A DNA stretch of 64,000 bases from Synaphobranchus kaupii. Lineage: Eukaryota; Chordata; Actinopteri; Anguilliformes; Synaphobranchidae. The notes under the pieces were generated by a model, which did no database searches, was not told the origin of the DNA, and was given only the letters and a program-made list of their open reading frames with translations. A program made the position numbers and the translations under genes. Positions 32,601 through 42,997 of the stretch are shown piece by piece. Each line of letters opens with the position of its first letter. Position 1 is the stretch's first letter. Location of the stretch: contig CM056391.1 in NCBI GenBank assembly GCA_029718625.1, forward strand, positions 23,722,305-23,786,304, read 5' to 3'.

Positions 32601-35600
32601 CTCAATCAGCCTCAAGTCCCACAAATTAGTCTCTTCCTACTGTTGATAGAATTTCAGACATACTTGCAAATCTGAAGCAACTTAACAGCCTGAAGTGGGA
32701 CTTTTGGATAAAAAAAACCCCGCAATAATTATCATGATAAAATTTGACATAACAATAATAAACTTTTAAGAGTAATTTTCAACAGTAAATATTTGCATCC
32801 AGCTGTGTCCATTTTCCTCATCATTCCTTAACTATAGGCCATATCCACCAGTCCCAGTAAGAGAGGTTTCCCAACAACATTGAATTCACCTCAGAAAGGT
32901 ATTGATTATTAACCCCTTTGCGTAGATCCCCTAGTGGCCATGGCACCGGCACCAAGATTTTGCTCAACTCAGATATTAATTTCTCCTGCAACTAAACTAT
33001 GTGTGGAAACAACAAACTCTGTGTTCTATCTTTATTAGAAAACTAAGAAACAGATAGGCCCTCCTTGCCCATCCCTATGCTAGATGAATGTTAAATTTTC
33101 CTTGGAGTGAGTATGAACGTTTATATGCTTTATAATGGACAATAACTAATTTATTAATTTTATGACAGGCTTTTGGACCCATAGATATCTATCTGCCTGT
33201 AATGAATAAAAGATTGTAAATGATGTAAAACTGTTGATTTGTACTTAAATATACCATTATTTTATGATTTACAGCAGTGCACAATTTAGCCATTTGGATA
33301 GATTTGGAGACACTAAGGGACAACAGGGTACATTGCCTACATTTTGCAACATAGATCTTCAGCATATCACCATCAGATTTTTCAGGCTTGTGGACAAGGA
33401 GTCTGTGATCCAGGAAAAGCATAGTTGTATCTGTTCTAGATATGTAGCTCTCAGTATTTCATTGCAAACTAAAGAAGTTTTTTCTTGAATTTTGCCTAGA
33501 TTTCTTTGCATTAGTGGCACTTTATGTTGACCTAAATTATGAACATAAACAAATCTAAGTTAGTATTGTAAATGGTACAACTGTCTTGTTTCATTTAAAG
33601 CCATTTTCCAAGTTTCTGTGATGCGCACACCTGGAATTATAAAGCCTTAAATAGAACACCCGTTAAATAGGTGAGAATAGAACCAAATGTGGCATCTGCG
33701 TGAAAGGGTTAAAGACACCATGCTATCTAATTATGCCACCAATATTTCATTTTATTTTCATAGCCATATTAGGCCTGAATATCAGCAAACTCTCTCACCT
33801 ATAGTTGCACGGGTGCCCTACATTGGCAAAGGGACGTTCCACAAAGTGATCAATGATGATGCCCATTATGGGGGCTGTCCTCTCAAACTGCCTGTGGAAA
33901 ACAATGAGGATTAGCCCACCGGGTCACAAGTGTGGAATCAGAGGGAGGACAAAATGGCATCAACCTTACGTCCTGTAACTTCTGCACAACTTAAAGAGCC
34001 TTTGCACCACCTCATCCCTTAATCTAATCTGTGCTTCACTTTGACTACTGTGAGCCATTGTGTGTGTGTGTGGGGGGGGGGGGGGGGGGAGAGTTGTGGG
34101 TTCTGTCCACCCAAAAGCTACACCACTGAATGGGGTACAGTATTTTACATTTTGGAAGGGTTTTGCAGATACTGAAAGTTCTCATCCATCCCTATGTACT
34201 GTAAATGTTTCACAACTCAAAAACAAGTAAAGCTGGGTCCAAACCTATTGTAACTAAATCATAATGCTGGGTTGCTAAATGGTAATAATGGTTTTGCTAT
34301 TGCTGAAAATTAAATTTATAAGACAAATGTTTTTACACAACACTGATGTGAAAAAAATTCAATAAAACGAACACAAGTTCTGCTTGTACCCATGGAAAAG
34401 ATGCTTGCTAAGCAATTCAGTAGCCATAATCTAAGCTGTGCACTCGCAAAGTTCAGTCAGGGCGGTCCATAGGCACTAATATCCATACCTGGTGGACATG
34501 AAGGCCAGGTTAGTTCTGTAAGCGCAGGAGAGGGTTATGGTACCAATGGGAGTCCCCACTACACCCACACGGACTGTCTGGAAACCTAGAGAAGAATTTA
34601 ATTCAAAACATTACAGTTCATTTCAGATATCCTGGTAGGATTTCAACTGGAAAGGCGATTCAATTTAGGTTATTCCACTGAAGTAGTTGGGAATGCACAA
34701 AAGCTGAGAGTTTACAGCTGTGCAGCAATCAAATTTGTATATGTGTACTGATTTACTGGTTTAAGTACCCCTGTAAAATGTAGCAAAGTCAACCCTATGC
34801 TGTGACACATGAAGAACGTACCCTCTCCAAGTCCTGCAAGCTGAACTTCCCCAAAATATATCCTGTAAGAGAAGACAGGTCAGAGGATTTGAGTACCTTT
34901 GAGTATTACTTCATAACAGGCAAATCTGTGCCAACATGTGGGTTGTAATAAGCAGTTGTTGTAGAACAATACATTTCTAATGGATTTTAATGGTTTTCTA
35001 TAAAGGTTTTGATCATCCCAAATAACCAGTTCCTTTATGAGTGAGCCTTGAGAATACAGCACGCTGTATTAGAGCACTACTGATTTACTTCCAGGCGCAA
35101 TTTGCATTGGAAAACAGTAACTCATTCTGGTGAAGGCACTGTTTGTACCAAAACAATGGAGCTTCGTCGTCATTAAAGCCAAACAAACTAATTTTTAGCC
35201 TGCAGCTCAGTCATTTTGTGGTGCATTCTCCAGGTATCCACTTGAGGAAATGTAAATATACCTGTACAGTATGACATAGTCATGGCCTTGCTTTCGTGAC
35301 AGTTTGTAGGCTGGGGTCACTCTTGTGATGGCTAGCAGTGATTTCAGCAGTAAGGACAGTCTGTTGTAAACGGTGTAGGACACTTTGATATCTTTGTCAC
35401 ACCTAGAATACAACAAGACAAACGTTAATAGTCCTCAGTTAATACCAGGATCAATTCAAGTCTAAAGCATACATGTTTAACGCATAATGCATACATCTTT
35501 ATTTTTTGATCATAGCATAAGTGAGATTGTCTCGTGATAGATGAAATCCATATATCTATATCATAAATGATTCCCTGCTCACTGAATCACATCATTGCCT

Positions 35601-36531
35601 TTATTGCAGTTGCACATGGCCTGCTTTTGTTGCTGTACGGTATGAGAGAAATCATAGAAGATAACTTACTTCTCATTCATCTCCAAACACCAAGTCTCCA
35701 ATTCCATTGAATCCCCCTGTACAAGGACAAAAACAAGAGGTAAAAACAGCTTTCTTTTACGATTGCAGTGGTGACACTTTCATTCATTTTGTTTGTCATT
35801 ATAGCAGGGCATCAGGCCAATTCTGATCATATGCTCTGTTGAATGTCAAGCATATCCAGACTGTGTAGTCATGCTCTTACCTCTGATGTTTTAAGGGAGA
35901 TTTCCACACACATAGACCTGCCGATGCCAGGCAGTTGCCCAGCCAATGCCTTTTTAGCTTCATGTGTCACCTCTGGGATATCTTTTATTGCAAGATTGAA
36001 CTGAGAACATAAATGAAGTTAGGTCACATCAAAATGCTGCCATTGATCCATTCCCACACTGATTAAAATGTAACACAATATTTACCATTATCTATATTTC
36101 ACTATGCCCAGATGTTAGTCCATACAAGAGAAAGTATACAAATACATAAAGATTATGTAAGATGTTGAGGCAGGTGCCAACTATGGCTGCATATGACACG
36201 TCTTCAAACAGACAGGAGGCAGCTAGATAGACCCTTTGAACTGAACAGAGGGGCCTACCCAGTCCGAGCCTGTTGGTGAAGATGAGGAGCGAGTGCAGAT
36301 CTTCTCTCCGAGGCGAGCCTGAACAATCACTTGTACAGTCTACAAGAAAATAAACACTTTGGGAAATTGTAACATTGGTGCAGTTTAGCAGATTACAGCA
36401 ATGGTGTGATAATTTGGGAAAAGAAATACCTATATCGGACACAACAAACAAGTATCCCATACCTTCAACGCGAAGAATTTGATAAATTTGTCCAGGTCTT
36501 TCTTGTCCTGCGTGCTGAGATCACTCTCCAT
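26685..36531 (-). CDS. atg13: Autophagy-related protein 13, 16 coding exons
   Basis: Coding exons, 5' to 3' on the minus strand: 36531-36463, 36339-36259, 36000-35881, 35716-35670, 35402-35262, 34862-34822, 34585-34489, 33891-33799, 32517-32424, 31228-31136, 30836-30697, 30317-30197, 29969-29892, 29355-29242, 27827-27699 and 26762-26685. They total 1536 nt, encoding 511 aa, close to human ATG13. Residues 1 to about 195 form the HORMA domain that binds ATG101 (start [20 protein letters not shown]; conserved [20 protein letters not shown] and [20 protein letters not shown]). A long Ser/Pro-rich disordered region follows. It contains the LC3-interacting motif in DDFVMVDF (core FVMV, about 438-441) and a [20 protein letters not shown] block. 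The protein ends in TLQ, the C-terminal tripeptide known in human ATG13 to contact ULK1. It is the scaffold of the ULK1-FIP200-ATG101 complex that starts autophagosome formation. All junctions are GT-AG and in frame; the exon 11 donor has close alternatives. The gene is tail to tail with arhgap1. Confidence 0.97.
27054..27228. mobile_element. Palindromic MITE, 175 bp, 3-bp ATA duplication
   Basis: The left end GGGCCTGACTTACTAAGACC is mirrored by the right end GGTCTTAGTAAATCAGGCCC. Inner sequence is also palindromic (TTTAGCACATGC / GCACACGCTAAA). Flanking ATA at 27051-27053 and 27229-27231 fits a 3-bp target duplication as in PIF/Harbinger elements. There is no coding capacity. It lies in the last intron of atg13. 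Confidence 0.8.
27671..27682. repeat. C tract close to an atg13 splice donor
   Basis: A C run of more than ten bases (G run in the atg13 transcript) begins about 15 bases downstream of the donor of the exon at 27827-27699. G runs near donors can influence splicing; no effect is claimed. Confidence 0.6.
27981..28115. mobile_element. hAT-like MITE fragment
   Basis: It starts CAGTGGTCCCCAACCCTGTT and contains TTCCTGGAGGTCTACCCTCC and GGCACACCTGATTCTACTAA. This is the style of non-autonomous hAT elements with CAG ends. No matching right end was found, so it is probably truncated. Confidence 0.55.
28116..29241 (-). other. atg13: atg13 intron DNA without recognised features
   Basis: This is part of the intron between exons 29355-29242 and 27827-27699. 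It is AT-rich with no clear repeat or RNA gene. Confidence 0.6.
32913..33708. mobile_element. piggyBac-like MITE, about 0.8 kb, flanked by TTAA
   Basis: The left end CCCCTTTGCGTAGATC and the right end ATCTGCGTGAAAGGG are inverted. Both are flanked directly by TTAA (32909-32912 and 33709-33712), the hallmark target of piggyBac transposons. The interior has no transposase. A related copy lies at 56001-56674. It is in atg13 intron 8, and its right end is only 90 bases from the exon at 33799-33891. Confidence 0.8.
34061..34090. repeat. GT microsatellite running into a G tract
   Basis: TGTGTGTGTGTG is followed by about 17 G in an atg13 intron. Confidence 0.85.
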
Positions 36532-36543
36532 ATTGGAAGGCGA
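36532..36543 (-). other. atg13: 5' UTR portion of the start-codon exon of atg13
   Basis: The minus-strand acceptor TTCTCACAG ends at 36544 and leaves 12 untranslated bases before the ATG at 36531, so a separate upstream exon exists. Confidence 0.6.
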
Positions 36544-37025
36544 CTGTGAGAATGTCAATATATTCAGGTCAAACTGGAGAAGATGCACAGTTCGAGAAAC
36601 ATTTAATCTACGTGTCAAGAGTTAGATACCTTGTAACGGTACTATTTACTTTGCCATGACCAGAGTACAGTAGTGAACCAGCGGCCAAGCCTTCTGCGTC
36701 CTTACACTTTTGAAACCTGAAATCAGCCACCTAACTTACTTCGATAGCGTAGTTTTCCCTGACATGAAATGTTTGTTACTAAGTAGCTAGTTATGGCAAC
36801 ATCAAATAGCAAGCTGATAAATAGCCGCGTAACTAGCTTACCTAGCTAGCTAAATCAAAACATCAACATTTTAAAAAGCAAAACAGGTATCTAGCTGGTG
36901 AAAATTGCAGTTTGTATATCCTATTTCAGGGTTAAACAGTAAGCTAGTTAACCATGCAAAATAGTACTTTAAGCTTTAAAATCGTCAGCTAATTAGCTGT
37001 TAGCCAGCTATGTGCAGGTACTTAC

Positions 37026-37100
37026 AGCTCATTACAAATTCAGATTTCGCCGTCGGTATTTCAGGGATGCTTCGTTTGGTGAATTTAAATGACCAACACG
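37026..37100 (-). other. atg13: Probable first, non-coding exon and promoter of atg13
   Basis: A strong donor GTAAGT (minus strand, 37025-37020) follows a short CG-containing stretch (TACCGACGGCGAAATC). It is about 480 bases upstream of the acceptor of the start-codon exon. The upstream limit is a guess. No TATA box was seen. Confidence 0.45.
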
Positions 37101-39571
37101 ACGTTTAATGCGTCCAAGACACATGCAATTGAGAGATTAAGTTCAATAAAATCAAGCGACTAGCAAATCTGAGTCTGGCAACTGCCCCATTTTCTTCTGT
37201 TTATTTTCATTAGCTAGGTCAATACGCCAGACAGGCTATCTACGTACGTGTATTTTGAACCTTTCATTTATGTTCGCCACTTTCGTTATATTTAATAATC
37301 GCCTAGTTTAAAATAAATCATAGCGATTACACGAACGGACATGTTATGATTACACATTATTTATCGAAAAGGTGTACATAGTAAATTTCTCCATGTGTAT
37401 TCCCATTTTATCACGCATTTCAGAAATGGTGAAAGTGCACGTCTCGTGACAACCGTCTTCACCAACTACGTCACCATTGGTGGATTCGGTCGTATAAACA
37501 AAAATACAAGAGGCCTGCAGAGGTGGAAATCCAGGGGACATAAAGTAAAGTATTTTGCTCCAATCACCTGGATTTGCTAATTAACATAATTCTTCAGCGA
37601 GGAGGTAGAACTTTTTAATTTGGTTCATTTTTATTTAATTATGATTAATTTGTTTAGTGTTTTGATTGTAAATTCTTTGTTTGGTAGAAATATTTGAAAG
37701 ACGGGTAGATTTTCCACACTCCAGATCAGTGGGTGGCGGTAATGCACCCGAAAGCTGTTTTACAACCGCCAATAAAACCAAAAGAAGAAGGAGGTAGATT
37801 TGTGTCAATTTCATCACTATGTATTTCATTGGGCAGTATGGCTATATGAAGGGTGATATATTTTACCATGATCATAGGGTCACAGCTTCTGGGACCTACA
37901 GGTGCAGGGAGATTTTGGACATAGTTAAACAAGGTACATATTGTTATGACTCCGTTTGGATTAAATTCCAGTCGACATGTTGAGTAGTTTCTGTGGAATC
38001 CTGCAGTCTGTTTTTGGTTGATTTGTTTGATTTGAGTCCCTGAACGTACAATCTTCAAAGAATACAATACTAAGCAGGTGGAGCACAGATATCTAACAGA
38101 CTCCTTTTTGCATGACATATCATGCAGTTATGGTCTGTCTGAGTCCTTGTGAAGTAAATTCACCAGTGAAAACCATTTTTTATCGTAAGGATTGAATTGT
38201 GAATAAGTGTGTGAAAAGTGGGTTGGACACATTTTCTCAGTTATAAGTAAACTCTTGCAAATGTCAACTTCTATTCCTCCACACAGCAGAAACGGAACAT
38301 TCTCAGCTGCTTATACAGCAAACCAAGAAGTTTTCAGTTCACAACTGATGCATAATCCTTATCTTTCCTGTCCATCTAAGATTATGTAAGGCCCCAGAAA
38401 GTTTGGTGGTGAGCTCCAGGAAATGGAGAGATTGCTATCTCTTCACATTCTCCATTAAAGGCCAGAAGAGTTATGATTCTGCCTCATGCATACAACAGCC
38501 TGATTGATCATCAAGATGTCCCTTGGTAAAGTGCAGTGTGTAAAATTAATCCATTGCAGCCTTCATGAGTAGCACCACTGTATCGCGATGTAATGTTCTG
38601 AATTTGGGAGAGGAGGAGATGTTGATGTGGCTAAGAGAATAGTGGCACCTTGGGTCAAACCACCACTTGGGCACTTTAAAGTAAGTGTGCTACTCATTCT
38701 GTTCTGGCACTGTTCTCATTCTAAGGCAGTGTTTCAGTGGATGGGCCTAATGGTCTAATATGAAACGTGGATTTTGCCAATACCAGCTGCGCCTGATAGT
38801 TTAATTGACTGTTACTTCAACGTTGCGTCACCCCGTAAGGGTGGATTCTCATTTAACAGCATCCTTAAGAATGTCAGTTGACTTAAGTTCACTCTTTCCC
38901 CAGTGGGACAAAACCAATTGCATTCCATGACTCCTAAGTGCTATTGGTCATACTCTAGTCAGTCAATGACAGGCCAAATTAAACTAGCAATGTTTAGGCT
39001 GTGGGGTTAACCTGTGCTCAGAGAAAGTGCCTTTACTCTACTTGGTAGCCCAAGTTCTTAATATTCTGTGCCAAGGCATCGTAAAATTGGCCTAGGTTGG
39101 TAAGAACTGAAACAAATGCTTAAGTCTTTCTCTAAGGTATTAGCCTTAGGAGATGGAAAACTGCATCAATATCCCCTTTGCAGTACTGGGGTTTTGCATT
39201 CTTTTGTTTGTACTAGGCCTTCAAGATACTTTCAAACACAGAAAAATCTGCCAATGTCAGCCTTTTGGGAGGAGGGCGCATGCCAAGTGTGAAGTGGTAC
39301 TTCATCCTCCTCGTAGTTCAGAAGTGGTGCCTGTGGAATCCATGGAAGCAACATAACAAAAAAACAACCAAAATAAAAACTGTTGATTCTGGGGGTGATT
39401 TGCTAAGCATCCCTACTATAATTGGAAGTTCAGAGAGCAGTCAGAAGATGAAAAGGCCCTAGCCAGCAATCTGAAGTCTTTATTTTGCTGACATGACTAG
39501 TCTTACCGGTTCATTTCCTCTGGTGGAGATTGTTACAATTCTGACTTTTTATGTTTAATGTTTTAGTTAAA
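37101..39571. other. Intergenic region upstream of atg13
   Basis: No coding sequence was recognised on either strand. In particular there is no HARBI1-like transposase-derived gene, although HARBI1 is the divergent neighbour of ATG13 in human. A short dispersed repeat (GTGGGTGGCGGTAATGCACC at about 37729, ending in AAACCAAAAGAAGAAG) is of a type common in fish genomes. Confidence 0.55.
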
Positions 39572-40060
39572 TGTGCACTATGCAGGAATTTTAGCCTTGC
39601 TGCGGTTCTGTGTTTACAATCAAAGAAGTGTCCTCCTCCTTCCTCAGCCCCGCCTACTCAAGGCACCCGACTTTGGCCCTAGCGACCTAATGTAGCTAGC
39701 TGGATAATGTAGCTAACTTTTCAGCTTCTTGCTAAGCGGTTGTCATTGAGGAAAAGGAAATCCTAGGTTGACTCTGCTTTTTGAACACGCCGTCGGCTTG
39801 TTGTTTGGCATCGCTGTACTCGCGCGTCTTCCCCTCCGCCAGTAAAGTAGCTAAGTAGCTAGCTAGCTAAACGCTCCGCTGAAACCCTACAGGCTCTGTA
39901 GCTACACCCACCCTTCCCCATACAGAAAAGAGCATCATGCCCAGAAATGTCCCAAACACATTTTAGAATAAAAATACAGGCAGAGGAGCAAGGATTTGGC
40001 AAATGTGCACAAGACAGAGATTGCCAGTCCATCATAGATATGACTGAGCATGGTTTTATA

Positions 40061-41642
40061 CAACCCCTGGCAAAAATTATGGAATCACCACACTTAGAGG
40101 ATGTTCACCCAGCTTTTTTACTTCATAGGAAACAAATAAATCAGATATGACACAAAACTATTTTTGTTTAATAGCTGAACATTCTGGCTTTGTGAAACAT
40201 ACCTCAAACAAATTAAATTAAATTATTTTAATTAATGGCATTTTTGTTTTTTTCCAGATCAAGTAGAGGAAAAAATTATGGAATCACTCAATGTTGAGGA
40301 AAAAATTATTGAATCATCAACAAAAAAAAATCACAATTAGTACTTTGTTGCTCCTCCTCGGGCTTTTATGATGGCCTGGACTCTTTGAGGCATGGACTTC
40401 ACTAATGAAAAACAATATTCTCCATCAAGCTGGTTCCAACGTTCTCGAATAGATCAGCTTTGCAGGATGGAACCTTGTCATGGACCAATTTTTTACATTT
40501 CCACCATAAATTTTCAATCGGATTGAGATCCGGACTGTTTGCTGGCCATGCCATTGAGTTGATATGCCTTTCCTGAAGAAAAGCTTTAAACAATCTTTGC
40601 TCTGTGGTAAGATGCATTATCATCCTGACAAATGACTTCATCACCAAACCTATTTTCTATCAATGGAATGAGAAAAGTGTCCAAAATTTCAATGTACACC
40701 TGGGGTAATGTTTGCCATCTCCCCTGGTCCTTTACCTGACATGCAACTCCATATCATAAATGACTGGGGAAATTTGATTGTTTTCTTCAGGGAGTCATCT
40801 TTATATGTTTCATTAGAACGGCACCAGAAAAAAGTTCCAGCATCATCTCCTTGGCTAATGCAGATTCGTGATTCATCACTGAATATCACTTTCATCCAAT
40901 CATCCACACTCCATGATTGCTTCTCTTTAGCCCACTGTAACCTTGTTTTCTTCTGTTTAGGTATTAGTGCTGGCTTTTGTTTGGATTTTCTATGTAAATC
41001 CCATTTCATTCAGCCGATTTCTTACAGTTCTGTCACAAACATTGACTCCCGTTTCCGCCCATGTTTTTCATTTGTTTTGTTGTGCATTTTCTATTTTCAA
41101 GGCATATTGCTTTGAGTTTTCTATCCTGATGCATATGTTTTCCTTTTATAACTTTCATATTTTGTTTATACTTGCACCAAATTTTAGACACAGCTGACTG
41201 GGAACAACCAACATCTTTTGCCACACTCCCTGTTGGATTTCCTTCTTGAAGGAGTTTTATAATCCTTTCCATTGTTTCAATTGACAACTCTCTTGTTGGG
41301 GCCATGTTTCCTTTCAATTAGCCAAGTCCAACAGCTCGTTAAGGTCTGTAAGCACTCCCTTTTAACTGCAGACTAATTAGCATTTTTAGACTTGTGCCAG
41401 TATCTGTTTTAGAAATGCAAATTACAGGTGATTCCATATTTTTTTCCTCTACTTGATCTGGAAAAAAATATGCCATTAATTATAATAATTAAATTTAATT
41501 TGTTTGAGGTATGTTTCACAAAGCCAGAATGTTCAGCTATTAAGCAAAAAATGTTTTGTGTCATATCTGTGATTTATTTGCTACCAAGTAAAAAAGCTGT
41601 GTGAACATCTAAGTGTGATTCCATAATTTTTGCCAGGGGTTG
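40061..41642 (-). mobile_element. Tc1-like transposon, full length with long IR/DR-type ends
   Basis: The termini CAACCCCTGGCAAAAATTAT and ATAATTTTTGCCAGGGGTTG are perfect inverses and are flanked by TA on both sides. The inverted arms extend about 200 bp each, and the end motif is repeated internally (AAATTATGGAATCA on the left near 40274, TGATTCCATA on the right near 41430). That is the IR/DR arrangement known from Sleeping Beauty-type elements. The transposase lies on the minus strand but is frame-broken. Confidence 0.9.
40402..41317 (-). pseudogene. Tc1-family transposase, frameshifted
   Basis: Three pieces follow one another in three different frames. 41317-41033 holds the paired-like helix-turn-helix (LSIETMERIIKLLQEG, VAKDVGCSQSAVSKIW). 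41009-40689 holds the first catalytic Asp (IFSDESRI) and the second region (FMIWSCMSGKGPG). 40647-40402 holds the DDE region end (WPANSPDLNPIENLWW). At least two frameshifts make it non-functional as it stands. Confidence 0.88.
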
Positions 41643-41823
41643 TAATACCTTCAACGTAAAAATCCTGCATAGTGCACCTTTATCATTACAAAATACCTGC
41701 AAATCTTTTGTCATTGTATTTTATTAGATCTTCTTTTAAGTTCATTTTGACATTGGGTTTCTTGCGGGGAATAACATGCAAGTGTAGATGCTGTTTCACA
41801 TTTTGAAACAGCGGCTTGATAGG

Positions 41824-42588
41824 TTAAAGCACAACTGAACTTTGGGTTTTGTAGTTACCTGGCCATGATGTGAGTCCAAATTGTGGCGAAATATGTTCGT
41901 TAGTTGGTCTGTGCTCCCCTGGGGTGATAATCCAGAATAGGGTATTCGTCGCTCTCCATTAACTTCTATAGGGCAGCTAATACGGTCTCAAAATAACACT
42001 TCTAGCACGTATACGAACGCGAAGGAACCGGATTCTGTCAATACAAACAATAACCAGTCCTCGTACGTATTTTTTCTTTTCTTTTCTTTAAAATTAAATG
42101 GCCCTTTCCCGGCTTTTTTTGTATTTTATTTGGAACGTAGATCCGGTAGGTAGGCCTAGGTCTTGTGACAGAAACCGCGTTAATGTGCCGATGCATCAGA
42201 AACCATTCGCTTTAAATGGAAGAAAGCGTTCCTGGTAGTATATATCTATGGTAAACAAACTGACCTGCCGACATTTTGCTAGTCTTTTCTGGTAGCTTGC
42301 TAACAACATTGAACAAAATAGTACTTTTATAAATAATTTTATTTGCACAAAGAGAAATACATACGAGGACTGGTTATTGTTTGTATTAACAGAATCCGCT
42401 TAGTTCGCGTTCGTATACCTGCTAGAAGTGTCATTTTGAGACCGTTTTAGCTGCCCTATAGAAGTGAATGGAGAGCGACAAATACCCTATTCTGGATTAT
42501 CACTCCAGGGGAGCACAGAGCAACTAACAATATCATGGCCAGGTAACTACACAACCCAAAGTTCTACCAAAGTTCAGTTGTGCTTTAA
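41824..42588. mobile_element. Foldback element with arms of about 230-245 bp, TTAA at both ends
   Basis: The left arm (41824-42070) begins TTAAAGCACAACTGAACTTT. The right arm (42360-42588) ends with the inverse AAAGTTCAGTTGTGCTTTAA. Long matching phrases occur within the arms, such as GGATAATC / GATTATCACTCC and ACAAACAATAACCAGTCCTC / GAGGACTGGTTATTGTTTGT. The loop is about 290 bp and non-coding. TTAA at each end may be a target duplication or part of the repeat itself. Confidence 0.8.
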
Positions 42589-42997
42589 GCTGGACTGAAG
42601 CCCTTTTTGTACAGGTGTAATGTTGGAGTAAAAACATCTGTGAAGACGTTTAGGCCAAAGCTGGGAGAATGCTTCTTCATAGTAAGCAAACAACTAGTTA
42701 TTGTTGCATTCAATTTGAACTTAACTTACAAATTTAAAATCTTACCTGAGTGATTTATGTTACTTAATATTGAGAATTTAAACACCATTACAATATTTCA
42801 GAGGAAGAGCTTGTATCGAGTCTGCTGTCTGCTACTGAAATGCATATTATAAATACTAATTATGCTGAAGGTGCAGGAAGTGACATTCAACAGGGGAACA
42901 TTCCCATTCAATGTGACTATAAGCATACACAACGCAAGCCCTTGGAGTGAAATGAAAGAACAATGTCACACGGGGGGGGGCTTGATTTTTTTGTTAT
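42589..42997. other. Intergenic DNA downstream of phf21a
   Basis: No gene, RNA gene or clear repeat was recognised. Confidence 0.55.

Larger units (their letters stand above)
39572..41678. mobile_element. Older transposable element split by a nested Tc1
   Basis: The left end TGTGCACTATGCAGGAATTTT and the right end AAAATCCTGCATAGTGCAC are inverse copies. The Tc1 element at 40061-41642 lies between them, about 25 bases before the right end. Without the Tc1 the element would be about 0.52 kb. Its interior carries CG-rich sequence and the run TAGCTAGCTAGCTAA. No protein is seen. Confidence 0.65.

Noticed and set aside
37101..39571. HARBI1 as the expected divergent neighbour of atg13
   Set aside because: No Harbinger-type nuclease motifs or long frame were found on either strand.
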